DNA of 64,000 nucleotides from Streptomyces fulvoviolaceus. GTDB taxonomy: Bacteria > Actinomycetota > Actinomycetes > Streptomycetales > Streptomycetaceae. This document shows positions 8,529 to 17,590 of this stretch, in pieces. The DNA is taken from positions 86,283 to 150,282 of the forward strand of contig NZ_JOEY01000025.1 of NCBI RefSeq assembly GCF_000718165.1, written 5' to 3'. Below the pieces are notes generated by a model. The model did no database searches, was not told the origin of the DNA, and saw nothing but the letters and a program-made list of their open reading frames with translations. Positions within the stretch are counted from its first letter, which is position 1, and every line of letters begins with the position of its first letter. The position numbers and the translations under genes were made by a program.

Positions 8529-9689
8529 GTGACCGAGCTCGCCGCGGTGAAGGCCGCTCTCAAGACACAGGCCGTCGAGACGCCGTCGTGGGCGTACGGG
8601 AATTCAGGGACCCGCTTCAAGGTGTTCGCCCAGCAAGGTGTTCCGCGGACTCCGCAGGAGAAGCTGGAGGACGCGGCGCAGGTGCATGCGGTGACCGGTG
8701 TCGCGCCGACCGTCGCCCTGCACATCCCCTGGGACAGGGTCGAGGACTATGCCGCGCTGGCCAAGTTCGCCGAGGAGCGGGGCGTGAAGCTCGGCGCGAT
8801 CAACTCCAACACGTTCCAGGACGACGACTACAGGCTGGGCAGCATCTGCCATCCCGAGGCGGCGATCCGCCGTAAGGCGGTGGACCACCTGCTCGAGTGC
8901 GTCGACATCATGGATGCGACGGGCTCCGCCGATCTGAAGCTGTGGTTCGCCGACGGGACGAACTATCCCGGTCAGGACGACATCCGGGCGCGGCAGGACC
9001 GGCTCGCCGAAGGGCTCTCCGAGGTCTACGCGCGGCTGGGGGACGGGCAGCGGATGCTGCTGGAGTACAAGTTCTTCGAGCCGGCGTTCTATGCGACGGA
9101 CGTCCCTGACTGGGGGACGGCTTACGTCCACTGCCTGAAGCTCGGCTCGAAGGCCCAGGTAGTTGTCGACACCGGTCATCACGCGCCCGGCACCAACATC
9201 GAGTTCATCGTCGCGACGCTGCTGCGGGAGGGGAAGCTCGGTGGGTTCGACTTCAACTCTCGGTTCTACGCCGACGACGACCTCATGGTGGGTGCGGCCG
9301 ATCCGTTCCAGCTCTTCCGGATCATGTACGAGGTGATCCGTGGGGGTGGGTTCTCGCCCGACGTGGCGTTCATGCTCGATCAGTGCCACAACATCGAGGC
9401 GAAGATTCCGGCGATCATCCGGTCGGTGATGAATGTGCAGGAGGCCACGGCGAAGGCGCTGCTTGTCGATGCGGTGGCTCTGGCGGAGGCTCAGCGGTCG
9501 GGGGATGTGCTTGAGGCCAATGCGGTGCTGATGGCCGCGTACAACACGGACGTGCGTCCGCTGCTTGGCGAGGTTCGTGAGGAGCTGGGGTTGGACGCGG
9601 ATCCCATTGCCGCGTACCGCCGGTCCGGGTGGGCCGAGAAGATCGTGGCCGAGCGGGTTGGTGGGCAGCAGGCCGGGTGGGGGGCGTAA
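8529..9689 (+). CDS. rhaI: L-rhamnose isomerase (RhaI type)
   Basis: A 386-residue TIM-barrel isomerase that converts L-rhamnose to L-rhamnulose in the cytoplasm. It is of the RhaI (Pseudomonas stutzeri) type, not the longer RhaA type. Metal-site and barrel motifs are visible: LKLWFADGTNYPGQ, LEYKFFEPAFY with the metal-ligand Glu, VDTGHHAPGTN and GGFDFNSRFYADDDL. The GTG at 8529 was chosen because AGGAG (8517-8521) lies 7 bases upstream and the family N-terminus begins there; an earlier in-frame start would add an unconserved leader spanning the promoter. It is the first gene of the rightward operon and has an operator about 65 bases upstream. Confidence 0.95.
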   Translation: MTELAAVKAALKTQAVETPSWAYGNSGTRFKVFAQQGVPRTPQEKLEDAAQVHAVTGVAPTVALHIPWDRVEDYAALAKFAEERGVKLGAINSNTFQDDDYRLGSICHPEAAIRRKAVDHLLECVDIMDATGSADLKLWFADGTNYPGQDDIRARQDRLAEGLSEVYARLGDGQRMLLEYKFFEPAFYATDVPDWGTAYVHCLKLGSKAQVVVDTGHHAPGTNIEFIVATLLREGKLGGFDFNSRFYADDDLMVGAADPFQLFRIMYEVIRGGGFSPDVAFMLDQCHNIEAKIPAIIRSVMNVQEATAKALLVDAVALAEAQRSGDVLEANAVLMAAYNTDVRPLLGEVREELGLDADPIAAYRRSGWAEKIVAERVGGQQAGWGA

Positions 9690-9705
9690 GCGTCTGCCGA
9701 GTTCT

Positions 9706-9764
9706 GTCTGCTGCGGACTGCGGGCCGTATGTGGCTGGTCGCGCAGTTCCCCGCGCCCCTGAAG
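9706..9764. repeat. dispersed palindromic repeat, copy 2
   Basis: The intergenic gap between rhaI and the aldolase gene contains the words GTGGCTGGTCGCGCAGTTCC and CCGCGCCCCTGAAG, the reverse complement of the tail and hairpin half of copy 1. No gene is seen here. It sits inside an operon, as copy 1 does. Confidence 0.75.
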
Positions 9765-9803
9765 AAGTGCACTCACCCTCTCTCCAGTAAGGACTGAACG
9801 TTC

Positions 9804-11843
9804 ATGGCACCCCACCCCGAAGCCGCCGCCCTCCTCGCCCGGTCCCATCGGCTCGGCGCTGATCCCCGTAACACCAACTACGCCGGTGGCAACACGTCCG
9901 CGAAAGGCACCGACACCGATCCCGTCACCGGTGGTGACGTGGAGCTGATGTGGGTCAAGGGGTCCGGTGGGGATCTCGGGACGCTCACCGAGGGTGGGCT
10001 GGCCGTGTTGCGGCTGGACCGGATGCGGGCGCTCGTCGATGTCTATCCGGGCGTCGAGCGCGAGGACGAGATGGTCGCCGCCTTCGACTACTGCCTGCAC
10101 GGCAAGGGTGGCGCGGCTCCTTCCATCGACACCGCCATGCACGGGCTCGTCGAGGCCGCACACGTCGACCACCTCCACCCCGACTCCGGGATCGCGCTCG
10201 CCTGTGCCGCCGACGGGGAGAAGCTGACCGCCGAGTGTTTCGGGGACACCGTGGTGTGGGTGCCGTGGCGGCGGCCCGGTTTTCAGCTGGGGCTGGACAT
10301 CGCGGCGGTCAAGGAGGCCAATCCGCAGGCCATCGGGTGCGTGCTCGGCGGGCACGGGATCACGGCCTGGGGGGACACCTCCGAGGAGTGCGAGCGGAAC
10401 TCGCTGCACATCATCCGGACCGCGGAGGCCTTCCTCGCCGAGCGCGGGAAGCCGGAGCCGTTCGGGCCGGTCATCGAGGGGTACGAGCCGCCGGCCGAGG
10501 CCGAGCGGCGGGAGCGGGCCGCGGCGCTGGCCCCGTACGTCCGTGCCGTCGCCTCCCAGGACAAGCCGCAGGTCGGGCACTTCACCGACTCCGAGGTCGT
10601 CCTCGACTTCCTCGCCGCCGCCGAGCATCCGCGGCTGGCCGCGCTCGGCACCTCCTGCCCGGACCACTTCCTGCGGACCAAGGTGCGGCCCCTCGTCCTC
10701 GACCTGCCGCCCACCGCCCCGCTCGACGAGGCGATCGCGCGGCTCAAGGAGCTGCACGCCGAGTACCGCGAGGAGTACGCCGCCTACTACCAGCGGCACG
10801 CCGAGCCCGACTCCCCCGCGATGCGCGGCGCCGACCCGGCGATCGTGCTGATCCCGGGCGTGGGCATGTTCTCCTTCGGCAAGGACAAGCAGACCGCCCG
10901 GGTCGCCGGCGAGTTCTACGTCAACGCGATCAACGTGATGCGCGGGGCCGAGGCGGTCTCGACATACGCGCCGATCGAGGAGTCGGAGAAGTTCCGCATC
11001 GAGTACTGGGCCCTCGAGGAGGCCAAGCTCCAGCGGATGCCGAAGCCCAAGCCGCTGGCGACACGCGTGGCGCTGGTGACGGGTGCCGGCAGCGGGATCG
11101 GCAAGGCGATCGCGCACCGGCTCGTCGCCGAGGGCGCGTGCGTTGTCGTCGCCGACCTCAACGCCGAGAACGCCGCTCAGGTCGCCGAGGAACTCGGCGG
11201 GGCCGACAAGGCCGTCGCCGTGACCGTCGACGTGACCTCCGAGGAGCAGATCACCGCGGCCTTCAAGGCGGCCGCGCTGGCCTTCGGCGGTGTCGATCTG
11301 ATCGTCAACAACGCCGGGATCTCCATCTCCAAGCCGCTGCTGGAGACCTCGGCGAAGGACTGGGACCTCCAGCACGACATCATGGCCCGCGGTTCCTTCC
11401 TGGTGTCGAGGGAGGCGGCCCGGGTGATGATCGCGCAGGGGCTGGGCGGCGACATCGTCTACATCGCCTCGAAGAACGCCGTGTTCGCCGGCCCGAACAA
11501 CATCGCCTACTCGGCCACCAAGGCCGACCAGGCCCACCAGGTCCGGCTGCTGGCCGCCGAGTTGGGCGAGCACGGCATCCGCGTCAACGGGGTCAACCCG
11601 GATGGTGTGGTGCGCGGGTCCGGCATCTTCGCCGGCGGCTGGGGTGCCCAGCGGGCCGCCGTGTACGGGGTGGAGGAGGCGAAGCTCGGCGAGTTCTACG
11701 CCCAGCGGACCATCCTCAAGCGGGAGGTGCTGCCCGAGCACGTCGCGAACGCGGTCTTCGCGCTGACCGGCGGGGAGTTGACCCACACCACGGGGCTGCA
11801 CGTCCCGGTCGACGCCGGCGTCGCGGCCGCCTTCCTGCGATGA
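9804..11843 (+). CDS. rhaEW: bifunctional rhamnulose-1-phosphate aldolase / L-lactaldehyde dehydrogenase
   Basis: A 679-residue fusion. Residues 1 to about 400 form a class II aldolase/adducin domain with the entry motif RNTNYAGGNTSAKG and the metal-site segment MHGLVEAAHVDHLHPDS. Residues about 415-679 form a short-chain dehydrogenase with the NAD(P) motif TGAGSGIG, NNAGIS, and the catalytic pair in YSATK. In family members the aldolase splits L-rhamnulose-1-phosphate into dihydroxyacetone phosphate and L-lactaldehyde, and the dehydrogenase oxidises the lactaldehyde to L-lactate. The following LutABC genes fit L-lactate as product. Its stop overlaps the ATG of rhaB. The fusion is normal for actinobacterial and Bacillus RhaEW proteins, not an artefact. 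Confidence 0.95.
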   Translation: MAPHPEAAALLARSHRLGADPRNTNYAGGNTSAKGTDTDPVTGGDVELMWVKGSGGDLGTLTEGGLAVLRLDRMRALVDVYPGVEREDEMVAAFDYCLHGKGGAAPSIDTAMHGLVEAAHVDHLHPDSGIALACAADGEKLTAECFGDTVVWVPWRRPGFQLGLDIAAVKEANPQAIGCVLGGHGITAWGDTSEECERNSLHIIRTAEAFLAERGKPEPFGPVIEGYEPPAEAERRERAAALAPYVRAVASQDKPQVGHFTDSEVVLDFLAAAEHPRLAALGTSCPDHFLRTKVRPLVLDLPPTAPLDEAIARLKELHAEYREEYAAYYQRHAEPDSPAMRGADPAIVLIPGVGMFSFGKDKQTARVAGEFYVNAINVMRGAEAVSTYAPIEESEKFRIEYWALEEAKLQRMPKPKPLATRVALVTGAGSGIGKAIAHRLVAEGACVVVADLNAENAAQVAEELGGADKAVAVTVDVTSEEQITAAFKAAALAFGGVDLIVNNAGISISKPLLETSAKDWDLQHDIMARGSFLVSREAARVMIAQGLGGDIVYIASKNAVFAGPNNIAYSATKADQAHQVRLLAAELGEHGIRVNGVNPDGVVRGSGIFAGGWGAQRAAVYGVEEAKLGEFYAQRTILKREVLPEHVANAVFALTGGELTHTTGLHVPVDAGVAAAFLR

Positions 11844-13288
11844 GCGCGGACGTGAAGTCGTACGCCGCGGTCGACCTCGGCGCGTCCAGCGGACGTGTCA
11901 TGGTCGGCCGCGTCGGCCCCGACAGCCTGGAGCTCAGCGAGGCACACCGCTTCCCCAACCGGCCCGTCCGGGTGCCGGAGGGGCTGCGCTGGGACGTTCT
12001 CTCGCTGTACGGCGGTGTCCTGGACGGGCTTCGGGCGGCGAGCCAGGTGGACTCCATCGGCATCGACAGCTGGGCCGTCGACTACGGCCTGCTCGACGCC
12101 GACGGAGCGCTGCTCGGCAACCCCGTGCACTACCGGGACGCCCGGACCGAGGGCGTCGCGGAGAAGGTGTGGGCGACCGTGCCCGCCCCCGAGCTGTACG
12201 CCGCGACGGGGCTGCAGTACGCGCCCTTCAACACGCTGTACCAGCTCACAGCCGCGCGCTCCACGACCCAACTGGCCCACGCCCAACGCCTGTTGCTCAT
12301 CCCCGACCTGCTCACGTACTGGCTCACCGGCCAACAGGGCACCGAGCTGACCAACGCCTCCACCACCCAGCTGATCGATCCCCGGACGCGCGAGTGGTCG
12401 TACGACATCGCCGCCCGACTGGGCATCGACCTGGGCCTGTTCGCGCCGCTGCGGCAGCCCGGTGAGACCGCGGGTGTGCTGCGGGCGGAGGTGCTGGAGG
12501 AGACCGGGCTGACCGGGCCGGTGCCTGTGACGGCGGTCGGGTCGCACGACACCGCGTCCGCGGTCGCGGCCGTCCCGGCCACCGGCGAGCGGTTCGCGTA
12601 CATCTGCACCGGCACCTGGTCCCTGGCGGGCCTGGAGCTGGACGCTCCGGTGCTCACCGAGGAGAGCCGGACCGCCAACTTCACCAACGAGCTGGGACTG
12701 GACGGCACGGTCCGGTATCTGCGCAACATCATGGGGCTGTGGCTGCTCCAGGAGTGCCTACGGGCCTGGGGCGACCCCGACCTGGGCGAGTTGCTGCTGG
12801 ATGCGGCCAAGGTGCCGGCGCTGCGGTCGGTCGTGGACGCGGGGGACGCGGCGTTCCTGGCGCCGGGCCGGATGCCGGAGCGGCTCGCCGAGGCCTGCCG
12901 GGCCTCGGGGCAGCCGGTGCCCGAGTCGCCGGCCGAGATCACGCGCTGCATCCTCGACTCCCTGGCCCTCGCCCATCGCAAGGCCGTCGAGGACGCGCAG
13001 AGGCTCGCCGACCATCCGGTGGATGTGGTGCACGTCGTCGGCGGCGGCACCCGCAACGCCCTGCTGTGCCAACTCACCGCCGACGCCTGCGGGTTGCCGG
13101 TGGTGGCGGGTCCGACGGAAGCGGCGGCGCTCGGGAACGTCCTGGTCCAGGCCCGGGCCCACGGCCTTGTCGGTGACCTCGCGGGCGGGCGCCGACTGCT
13201 CACCCGTACGCAGCCACTGACCCGGTACGAACCCAGGGGCGACCCGGAGCGCTGGCGCGAGGCTCAGGCCCGGCTCGCCGGGAGCTGA
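11840..13288 (+). CDS. rhaB: rhamnulokinase
   Basis: A 482-residue FGGY-family carbohydrate kinase that phosphorylates L-rhamnulose to L-rhamnulose-1-phosphate. The N-terminal ATPase-fold motif AAVDLGASSGRVM, the GIDSWAVDYGLL substrate-side motif and the C-terminal HVVGGGTRNALLCQLTAD motif of the family are all present. The ATG at 11840 overlaps the aldolase stop by 4 bases, so the two genes are translationally coupled. Length is normal. It acts between RhaI and the aldolase in the pathway even though its gene comes third. Confidence 0.96.
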   Translation: MSADVKSYAAVDLGASSGRVMVGRVGPDSLELSEAHRFPNRPVRVPEGLRWDVLSLYGGVLDGLRAASQVDSIGIDSWAVDYGLLDADGALLGNPVHYRDARTEGVAEKVWATVPAPELYAATGLQYAPFNTLYQLTAARSTTQLAHAQRLLLIPDLLTYWLTGQQGTELTNASTTQLIDPRTREWSYDIAARLGIDLGLFAPLRQPGETAGVLRAEVLEETGLTGPVPVTAVGSHDTASAVAAVPATGERFAYICTGTWSLAGLELDAPVLTEESRTANFTNELGLDGTVRYLRNIMGLWLLQECLRAWGDPDLGELLLDAAKVPALRSVVDAGDAAFLAPGRMPERLAEACRASGQPVPESPAEITRCILDSLALAHRKAVEDAQRLADHPVDVVHVVGGGTRNALLCQLTADACGLPVVAGPTEAAALGNVLVQARAHGLVGDLAGGRRLLTRTQPLTRYEPRGDPERWREAQARLAGS

Positions 13289-13372
13289 CGAGGCCGCCCC
13301 CGGACCTCTCGCCCGGACCCCTCCCCCGGACTACGCTGCACTCATCCGATGATCGACCACAAGGAGCCCGCG

Positions 13373-14128
13373 ATGCGTGTCGCCCTGTTCCTGACCTGTG
13401 TCAACGACACGCTCTACCCGGATACCGGGCGCGCCGTGGTGAAACTCCTGACCAGACTGGGCGTCGAGGTCGACTTCCCGATGGCCCAGACCTGCTGCGG
13501 GCAGGCGCACTACAACACCGGGTACCGGCATGAAGCCGAGCCGATGGCCCGGCATTTCTCCGATGTATTCCGGGACTACGAGGCGATCGTGACGCCGTCC
13601 GGGTCGTGCGGGGCCATGGTGCGGGAGCTGTATCCGCGGATGGGTGAGCGGGCCCGGGCCGAGGGGCGCGGGGACACCCTCGCGGCCACCCTGGCGCCCG
13701 TGGTGCCCAAGACGTACGAGCTCACGGAGTTCCTGGTGGACGTGCTGGGGGTGACGGACGTCGGGGCGTACTACCCGCACACGGTGACGTACCACCCGAC
13801 CTGCCACGGGTTGCGCAGCCTGGGGCTCGGTGACCGGCCCCGGCGGCTGCTCCAGGCCGTCAAAGGACTCGAACTCAAGGAGCTTCCCGGCGCCGACGAG
13901 TGCTGCGGCTTCGGCGGCACCTTCGCGCTGAAGAACTCCGATGTCTCGGCGGCGATGGGCGCGGACAAGGTGCGCAACGCCGAGTCGACGGGCGCCGAGG
14001 TGCTGTGCGCGGCCGACAACTCCTGTCTGATGCACATCGGCGGGACGATGGCCCGGCTGGAGACGGACATGCGACCGGTGCACATCGCCGAGATCCTGGC
14101 GAGCACTGAGGAGGAGCCGACGGCATGA
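13373..14128 (+). CDS. lutA: L-lactate oxidation complex subunit LutA (CCG-domain Fe-S protein)
   Basis: A 251-residue protein with the two cysteine-rich CCG domains of LutA/YkgE, which bind an Fe-S cluster. The visible motifs are AQTCCGQAHYNTGY, HPTCHG and DECCGFGGTF. LutABC together oxidise L-lactate to pyruvate. The ATG at 13373 is preferred because AAGGAG lies 7 bases upstream; an in-frame ATG at 13349 lacks such a site. The gene follows rhaB by 84 bases, overlaps lutB by 4 bases, and is read as the continuation of rhamnose breakdown after lactaldehyde is oxidised. Confidence 0.95.
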   Translation: MRVALFLTCVNDTLYPDTGRAVVKLLTRLGVEVDFPMAQTCCGQAHYNTGYRHEAEPMARHFSDVFRDYEAIVTPSGSCGAMVRELYPRMGERARAEGRGDTLAATLAPVVPKTYELTEFLVDVLGVTDVGAYYPHTVTYHPTCHGLRSLGLGDRPRRLLQAVKGLELKELPGADECCGFGGTFALKNSDVSAAMGADKVRNAESTGAEVLCAADNSCLMHIGGTMARLETDMRPVHIAEILASTEEEPTA

Positions 14129-15603
14129 GCGGAACGTTCGTAGGAATGCCGGCCTTCCCGAAGGCCGCGCACGAGGCCGTCAACAACCAGACCCTGCGCG
14201 GCAATCTGCGCCACGCCACGCACACGATCCGCGCCAAGCGGGCGAAGGCCGTCACCGAGGTCTCCGACTGGGCCGAGCTGCGCGAGGCCGGCAAGCGGAT
14301 CAAGGACCACACGCTGCGTCATCTCGACCGCTATCTCGTGCAGTTGGAGGAGTCGGTGACGGCCGCGGGCGGCATCGTCCACTGGGCCGCCGACGCCGAC
14401 GAGGCCAACCGGATCGTCACCGAACTGGTCAAGGAGACCGGCGAGTCGGAGGTCGTCAAGGTCAAGTCGATGGCCACGCAGGAGATCGGGCTCAACGAGG
14501 CGCTGGAGGAGGAGGGAATCCGCGCCTACGAGACCGATCTCGCCGAGCTGATCGTGCAGTTGGGCAAGGACCGGCCCTCGCACATCCTCGTCCCTGCGAT
14601 CCATCGCAACCGGGGTGAGATCCGGGAGATCTTCGCGCGCGAGATGAGCGAGTGGGGCCGCCCGGCTCCCGAGGGCCTCACGGACACACCCGCAGAACTC
14701 GCCGAGGCCGCACGCCTCCACCTCCGCGAGAAGTTCCTGCGCGCCAAGGTCGGCGTCTCCGGCGCCAACTTCATGATCGCGGAGACCGGCACCCTGGTGG
14801 TCGTCGAGTCCGAGGGCAACGGCCGGATGTGCCTGACGCTGCCCGAGACGCTGATCTCGGTCGTCGGCATCGAGAAGATCCTGCCGACCTGGCGTGACCT
14901 GGAGGTGTTCCTGCAGACCCTCCCCCGCTCGTCCACTGCCGAGCGCATGAACCCGTACACCTCGATGTGGACGGGCACGACGGACGAGGACGGCCCACAG
15001 AACTTCCACCTGGTCCTGATCGACAACGGCCGCACCGACACCCTGGCCGACGAGGTCGGCCGCCAGGCCCTGCGCTGCATCCGCTGCTCGGCCTGCCTGA
15101 ACGTCTGCCCGGTGTACGAGCGGGCCGGCGGCCACGCCTACGGCTCGGTCTATCCAGGCCCGATCGGCGCCATTCTCAGCCCCCAACTCCGGGGCACGGC
15201 AAGCGAGATCGACGCCTCACTGCCGTACGCGTCGACTCTGTGCGGGGCCTGCTACGAGGTCTGCCCGGTCGCCATCGACATCCCCGAGGTGCTCGTGCAT
15301 CTGCGGGAGCGGATCGTCGAGGGCGGACCGGTGACGCGCGAGGGCAACAAGGTCGTGCTGCAGCCGGCGAAGGGGCATGCCGCCGAGCGGGCGGCCATGC
15401 GGGCGGCGCGCTGGGCGTTCTCGCACCCGGGCGCCCTGCGCACCGGCCAGCGGTTCGCCTCACGCACCCGGCGCCTCCATCCGCGTTCACTGCCGGGCCC
15501 CGGCAAGGCGTGGAGCGAAACGCGCGACCTGCCGCCGGTACCTAAGGAGCCCTTCCGCGACTGGTGGCAACGTACGAACGGCGGAAAGGACGGCTCCAAG
15601 TGA
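14125..15603 (+). CDS. lutB: L-lactate oxidation iron-sulfur protein LutB
   Basis: A 492-residue LutB/YkgF homologue. The N-terminal two thirds is the LUD (DUF162) domain, with the GETGTLVVVESEGN-like loop near residue 220. It is followed by two 4Fe-4S ferredoxin motifs, CIRCSACLNVCPVY and LCGACYEVCPVAIDIP (residues about 310-385), and a basic C-terminal tail. It carries electrons from lactate within the LutABC complex. Its ATG overlaps the lutA stop and its stop overlaps the lutC start, so the three subunits are coupled. Length matches the family. Confidence 0.95.
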   Translation: MSGTFVGMPAFPKAAHEAVNNQTLRGNLRHATHTIRAKRAKAVTEVSDWAELREAGKRIKDHTLRHLDRYLVQLEESVTAAGGIVHWAADADEANRIVTELVKETGESEVVKVKSMATQEIGLNEALEEEGIRAYETDLAELIVQLGKDRPSHILVPAIHRNRGEIREIFAREMSEWGRPAPEGLTDTPAELAEAARLHLREKFLRAKVGVSGANFMIAETGTLVVVESEGNGRMCLTLPETLISVVGIEKILPTWRDLEVFLQTLPRSSTAERMNPYTSMWTGTTDEDGPQNFHLVLIDNGRTDTLADEVGRQALRCIRCSACLNVCPVYERAGGHAYGSVYPGPIGAILSPQLRGTASEIDASLPYASTLCGACYEVCPVAIDIPEVLVHLRERIVEGGPVTREGNKVVLQPAKGHAAERAAMRAARWAFSHPGALRTGQRFASRTRRLHPRSLPGPGKAWSETRDLPPVPKEPFRDWWQRTNGGKDGSK

Positions 15604-16247
15604 GCAGCAGGGAGCGGATCCTGGGCCGGGTGCAGCGCGCGCTGGCGGACGTACAGCAGGACGACACGCCGTACGAGCAGGCGGTTCCCCGGGACTATCT
15701 GCGCGAGCACGGCGACCGGAGTGTCGAGGAGACGGTGGATCTGCTCGCCGAGAACCTGGCGGACTACCGGGCGATCGTGCACCGATGCACGACCGCCGAC
15801 CTTGCCGCGACGCTCGCCGGGATGCTGGCGGCGCGGGGTGTGAAGACGGTGCTCGTGCCGCCCGGTCTCGATCCCGCGTGGCTCGCGGCCGCCGACGCCG
15901 AGCGGGTGCCGGACCGGGCCGAGAGCACTCAGCACGCACTGGACCAGGTGGACAGCGTGGTCACCGGGTGTGCGGTCGCCATCGCCGAGACCGGCACCAT
16001 CGTCCTGGACGGCTCGCCCGACCAGGGCCGCCGCCGTATCACCCTCGTACCCGACCACCACATCTGCGTCGTACGGGTCCCCGACCAGGTCGTCTCCTCC
16101 GTCCCGCAGGGCCTCGAACGCCTGGACCCGACCCGCCCGCTGACCTGGATCTCCGGCCCGTCCGCGACCAGTGACATCGAACTCGACCGGGTGGAGGGGG
16201 TACACGGTCCACGCACCCTGGAGGTGGTGCTGGTGAGCGGGGAATGA
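15600..16247 (+). CDS. lutC: L-lactate oxidation subunit LutC (LUD domain)
   Basis: A 215-residue LUD-domain protein (DUF162), the third subunit of the lactate-oxidising complex. The GCAVAIAETGTIVLDGSPDQGRR loop and the VPDHHICVV strand are typical. The GTG at 15600 overlaps the lutB stop (GTGA); an upstream in-frame ATG would overlap lutB far more and lacks conservation. Genes of this operon end here; the next ATPase gene starts 22 bases later but belongs functionally to an osmoprotectant transporter. Confidence 0.93.
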   Translation: MSSRERILGRVQRALADVQQDDTPYEQAVPRDYLREHGDRSVEETVDLLAENLADYRAIVHRCTTADLAATLAGMLAARGVKTVLVPPGLDPAWLAAADAERVPDRAESTQHALDQVDSVVTGCAVAIAETGTIVLDGSPDQGRRRITLVPDHHICVVRVPDQVVSSVPQGLERLDPTRPLTWISGPSATSDIELDRVEGVHGPRTLEVVLVSGE

Positions 16248-16269
16248 CCGCTCCCGTTAGCGTGAGGTC

Positions 16270-17476
16270 ATGATCCGGTTCGAGCAGGTCACCAAGCGGT
16301 ACCCGGACGGTACGACAGCGGTGGACGACCTGAGTTTCGAGGTGTCCGAGGGCGAGCTCGTCACGCTCGTGGGCCCGTCCGGCTGCGGCAAGACGACGAC
16401 CATGATGATGGTCAACCGGCTGATCGAGCCGACCTCGGGGCGGATCTTCGTGAACGGCGAGAACATCGCGACCGTGGACCCGGTGCGGCTGCGCCGCCGT
16501 ATCGGATACGTCATCCAGCAGGTGGGGCTCTTCCCGCACCGCACGGTCCTCGACAACACGGCGACCGTGCCCTCGCTCGTCGGCTGGAAGCGGGCGAAGG
16601 CCCGGGCGCGCGCCGCCGAGCTGCTGGATCTGGTGGGCCTGGACCCGAAGCGGTACGGCCGGCGCTATCCCGAACAGCTGTCGGGCGGTCAGCGTCAACG
16701 GGTCGGCGTGGCACGGGCGTTGGCCGCCGATCCGCCGGTACTGCTGATGGATGAGCCTCCCCCACTGCCCTGAACGGGCGTGGGAGGTGCCCCCAGGGGC
16801 GGTCGACCCCGTGGTGCGGGAACAGTTGCAGGACGAGTTCCTGCGGATGCAGGCCTCCGTGCGCAAGACGGTGCTGCTGGTCACCCACGACATCGAGGAG
16901 GCCGTACGCCTCGGCGATCGTATTGCCGTGTACGGGCAGGGGCGGATCGAGCAGTTCGGCACGCCCGGGACGGTGCTCGGGCGCCCGGCGACGCCGTACG
17001 TCGCCGAGTTCGTGGGTGCCGACCGCGGGCTGAAGCGGCTGTCGGTCACCGAGATCGAGCCCGACGACCTTCAGCAGCCGCCGGTCGCCCGGCCGGACGA
17101 GCCGGCCGGGCGGGCCGGGCGGGCCGGGCGGGCCGCGGAGCGGTTGCGTGCCGAGGGCGCGCGCTGGGCCGTGGTCCTGGACGCACAGGGCGACCTGCAC
17201 GGCTGGGTCGGCATCGACGACCTCGGCGCGGACCGCTCGGTGGGCGAGCTCGCCCACCGGATGAACGCCTGGGTGCCGGTCGGCGCCCCCTTGAAGCAGG
17301 CGTTCGGCGTGATGCTCCAGCACGACGCCGGCTCGGTCGCCGGACTGGACGGAGCGCGCTTCCTCGGCGTGCTGACCCCGGCGAAACTCCACGAGGCGCT
17401 GCGGCGGTCGGTGGACGCGGACGCGCTGGGCGTGTCGCGCGGTCAGGTGCCGTTCGACTCGGTGGCGGACGCGTAA
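16270..17476 (+). pseudogene. osmoprotectant (betaine/choline) ABC transporter ATPase, disrupted by a palindromic insertion
   Basis: The reading frame starts as a normal OpuCA/ProV-type ATPase: Walker A GPSGCGKTT, then the [15 protein letters not shown] signature and LLMDEP of Walker B. After that Pro the frame meets a stop at 16771-16773. The homologous sequence resumes in another frame at 16796 with GAVDPVV, then LVTHDIEEA and a C-terminal CBS domain (to 17476). Functional relatives read DEPFGAVDP here. About 40 bases stand where 6 are expected, a net gain of 34 bases, which shifts the frame. The inserted bases form the palindromic repeat described separately. A full-length protein cannot be made, so this is a pseudogene unless the second part is separately translated without its Walker A. 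Its probable partners are at 21.6-23.5 kb. Confidence 0.85.
16757..16795. repeat. short palindromic repeat inserted in the ATPase gene
   Basis: CCTCCCCCACTGCCC and CGGGCGTGGGAGG form an imperfect hairpin, followed by TGCCCCCA. The structure resembles the C-run/G-run hairpin in the 4.6 kb intergenic repeat. It lies exactly at the Walker B/D-loop codons of the ATPase gene and contains the in-frame stop. It is too short to encode anything, so it must have been moved or copied by another activity. Confidence 0.75.
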
Positions 17477-17590
17477 GCGCTCCGCCGGCTGTGTCGATAT
17501 GCGGCTCCGCCGCGGGGCCACGATGTGCCGTCGATCGTCTGCGGCGCCGTCGTCGCAGGTCGCGCCGTTCCCCGCGCCTCTTCGGGGCGC
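17477..17590. repeat. dispersed palindromic repeat, copy 3
   Basis: The gap after the broken ATPase gene contains GTCGATATGCGGCTCCGCCG, a GTCGCAGGTCGCGCCGTTCC word and the CCCCGCGCCTCTTCGGGGCG hairpin, the same parts as copies 1 and 2 in order. It lies between convergent genes and its last hairpin could terminate transcription from both sides. Confidence 0.75.

Noticed and set aside
8604..13288. Very long open frames opposite or out of frame with the rha genes (over 1000 codons)
   Set aside because: They have Arg/Pro/Gly- or His-rich composition without family motifs and cover strongly recognised genes. They follow from high GC and codon bias.
17101..17136. Short GGGCCGGGC tandem repeat in the ATPase gene
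   Set aside because: It encodes an Ala-Gly-Arg linker before the CBS domain and is ordinary low-complexity coding DNA; it keeps the frame.
16270..17476. Broken ATPase gene as a simple sequencing error
   Set aside because: The difference is about 34 extra bases that form a known type of hairpin repeat, not a one- or two-base slip.
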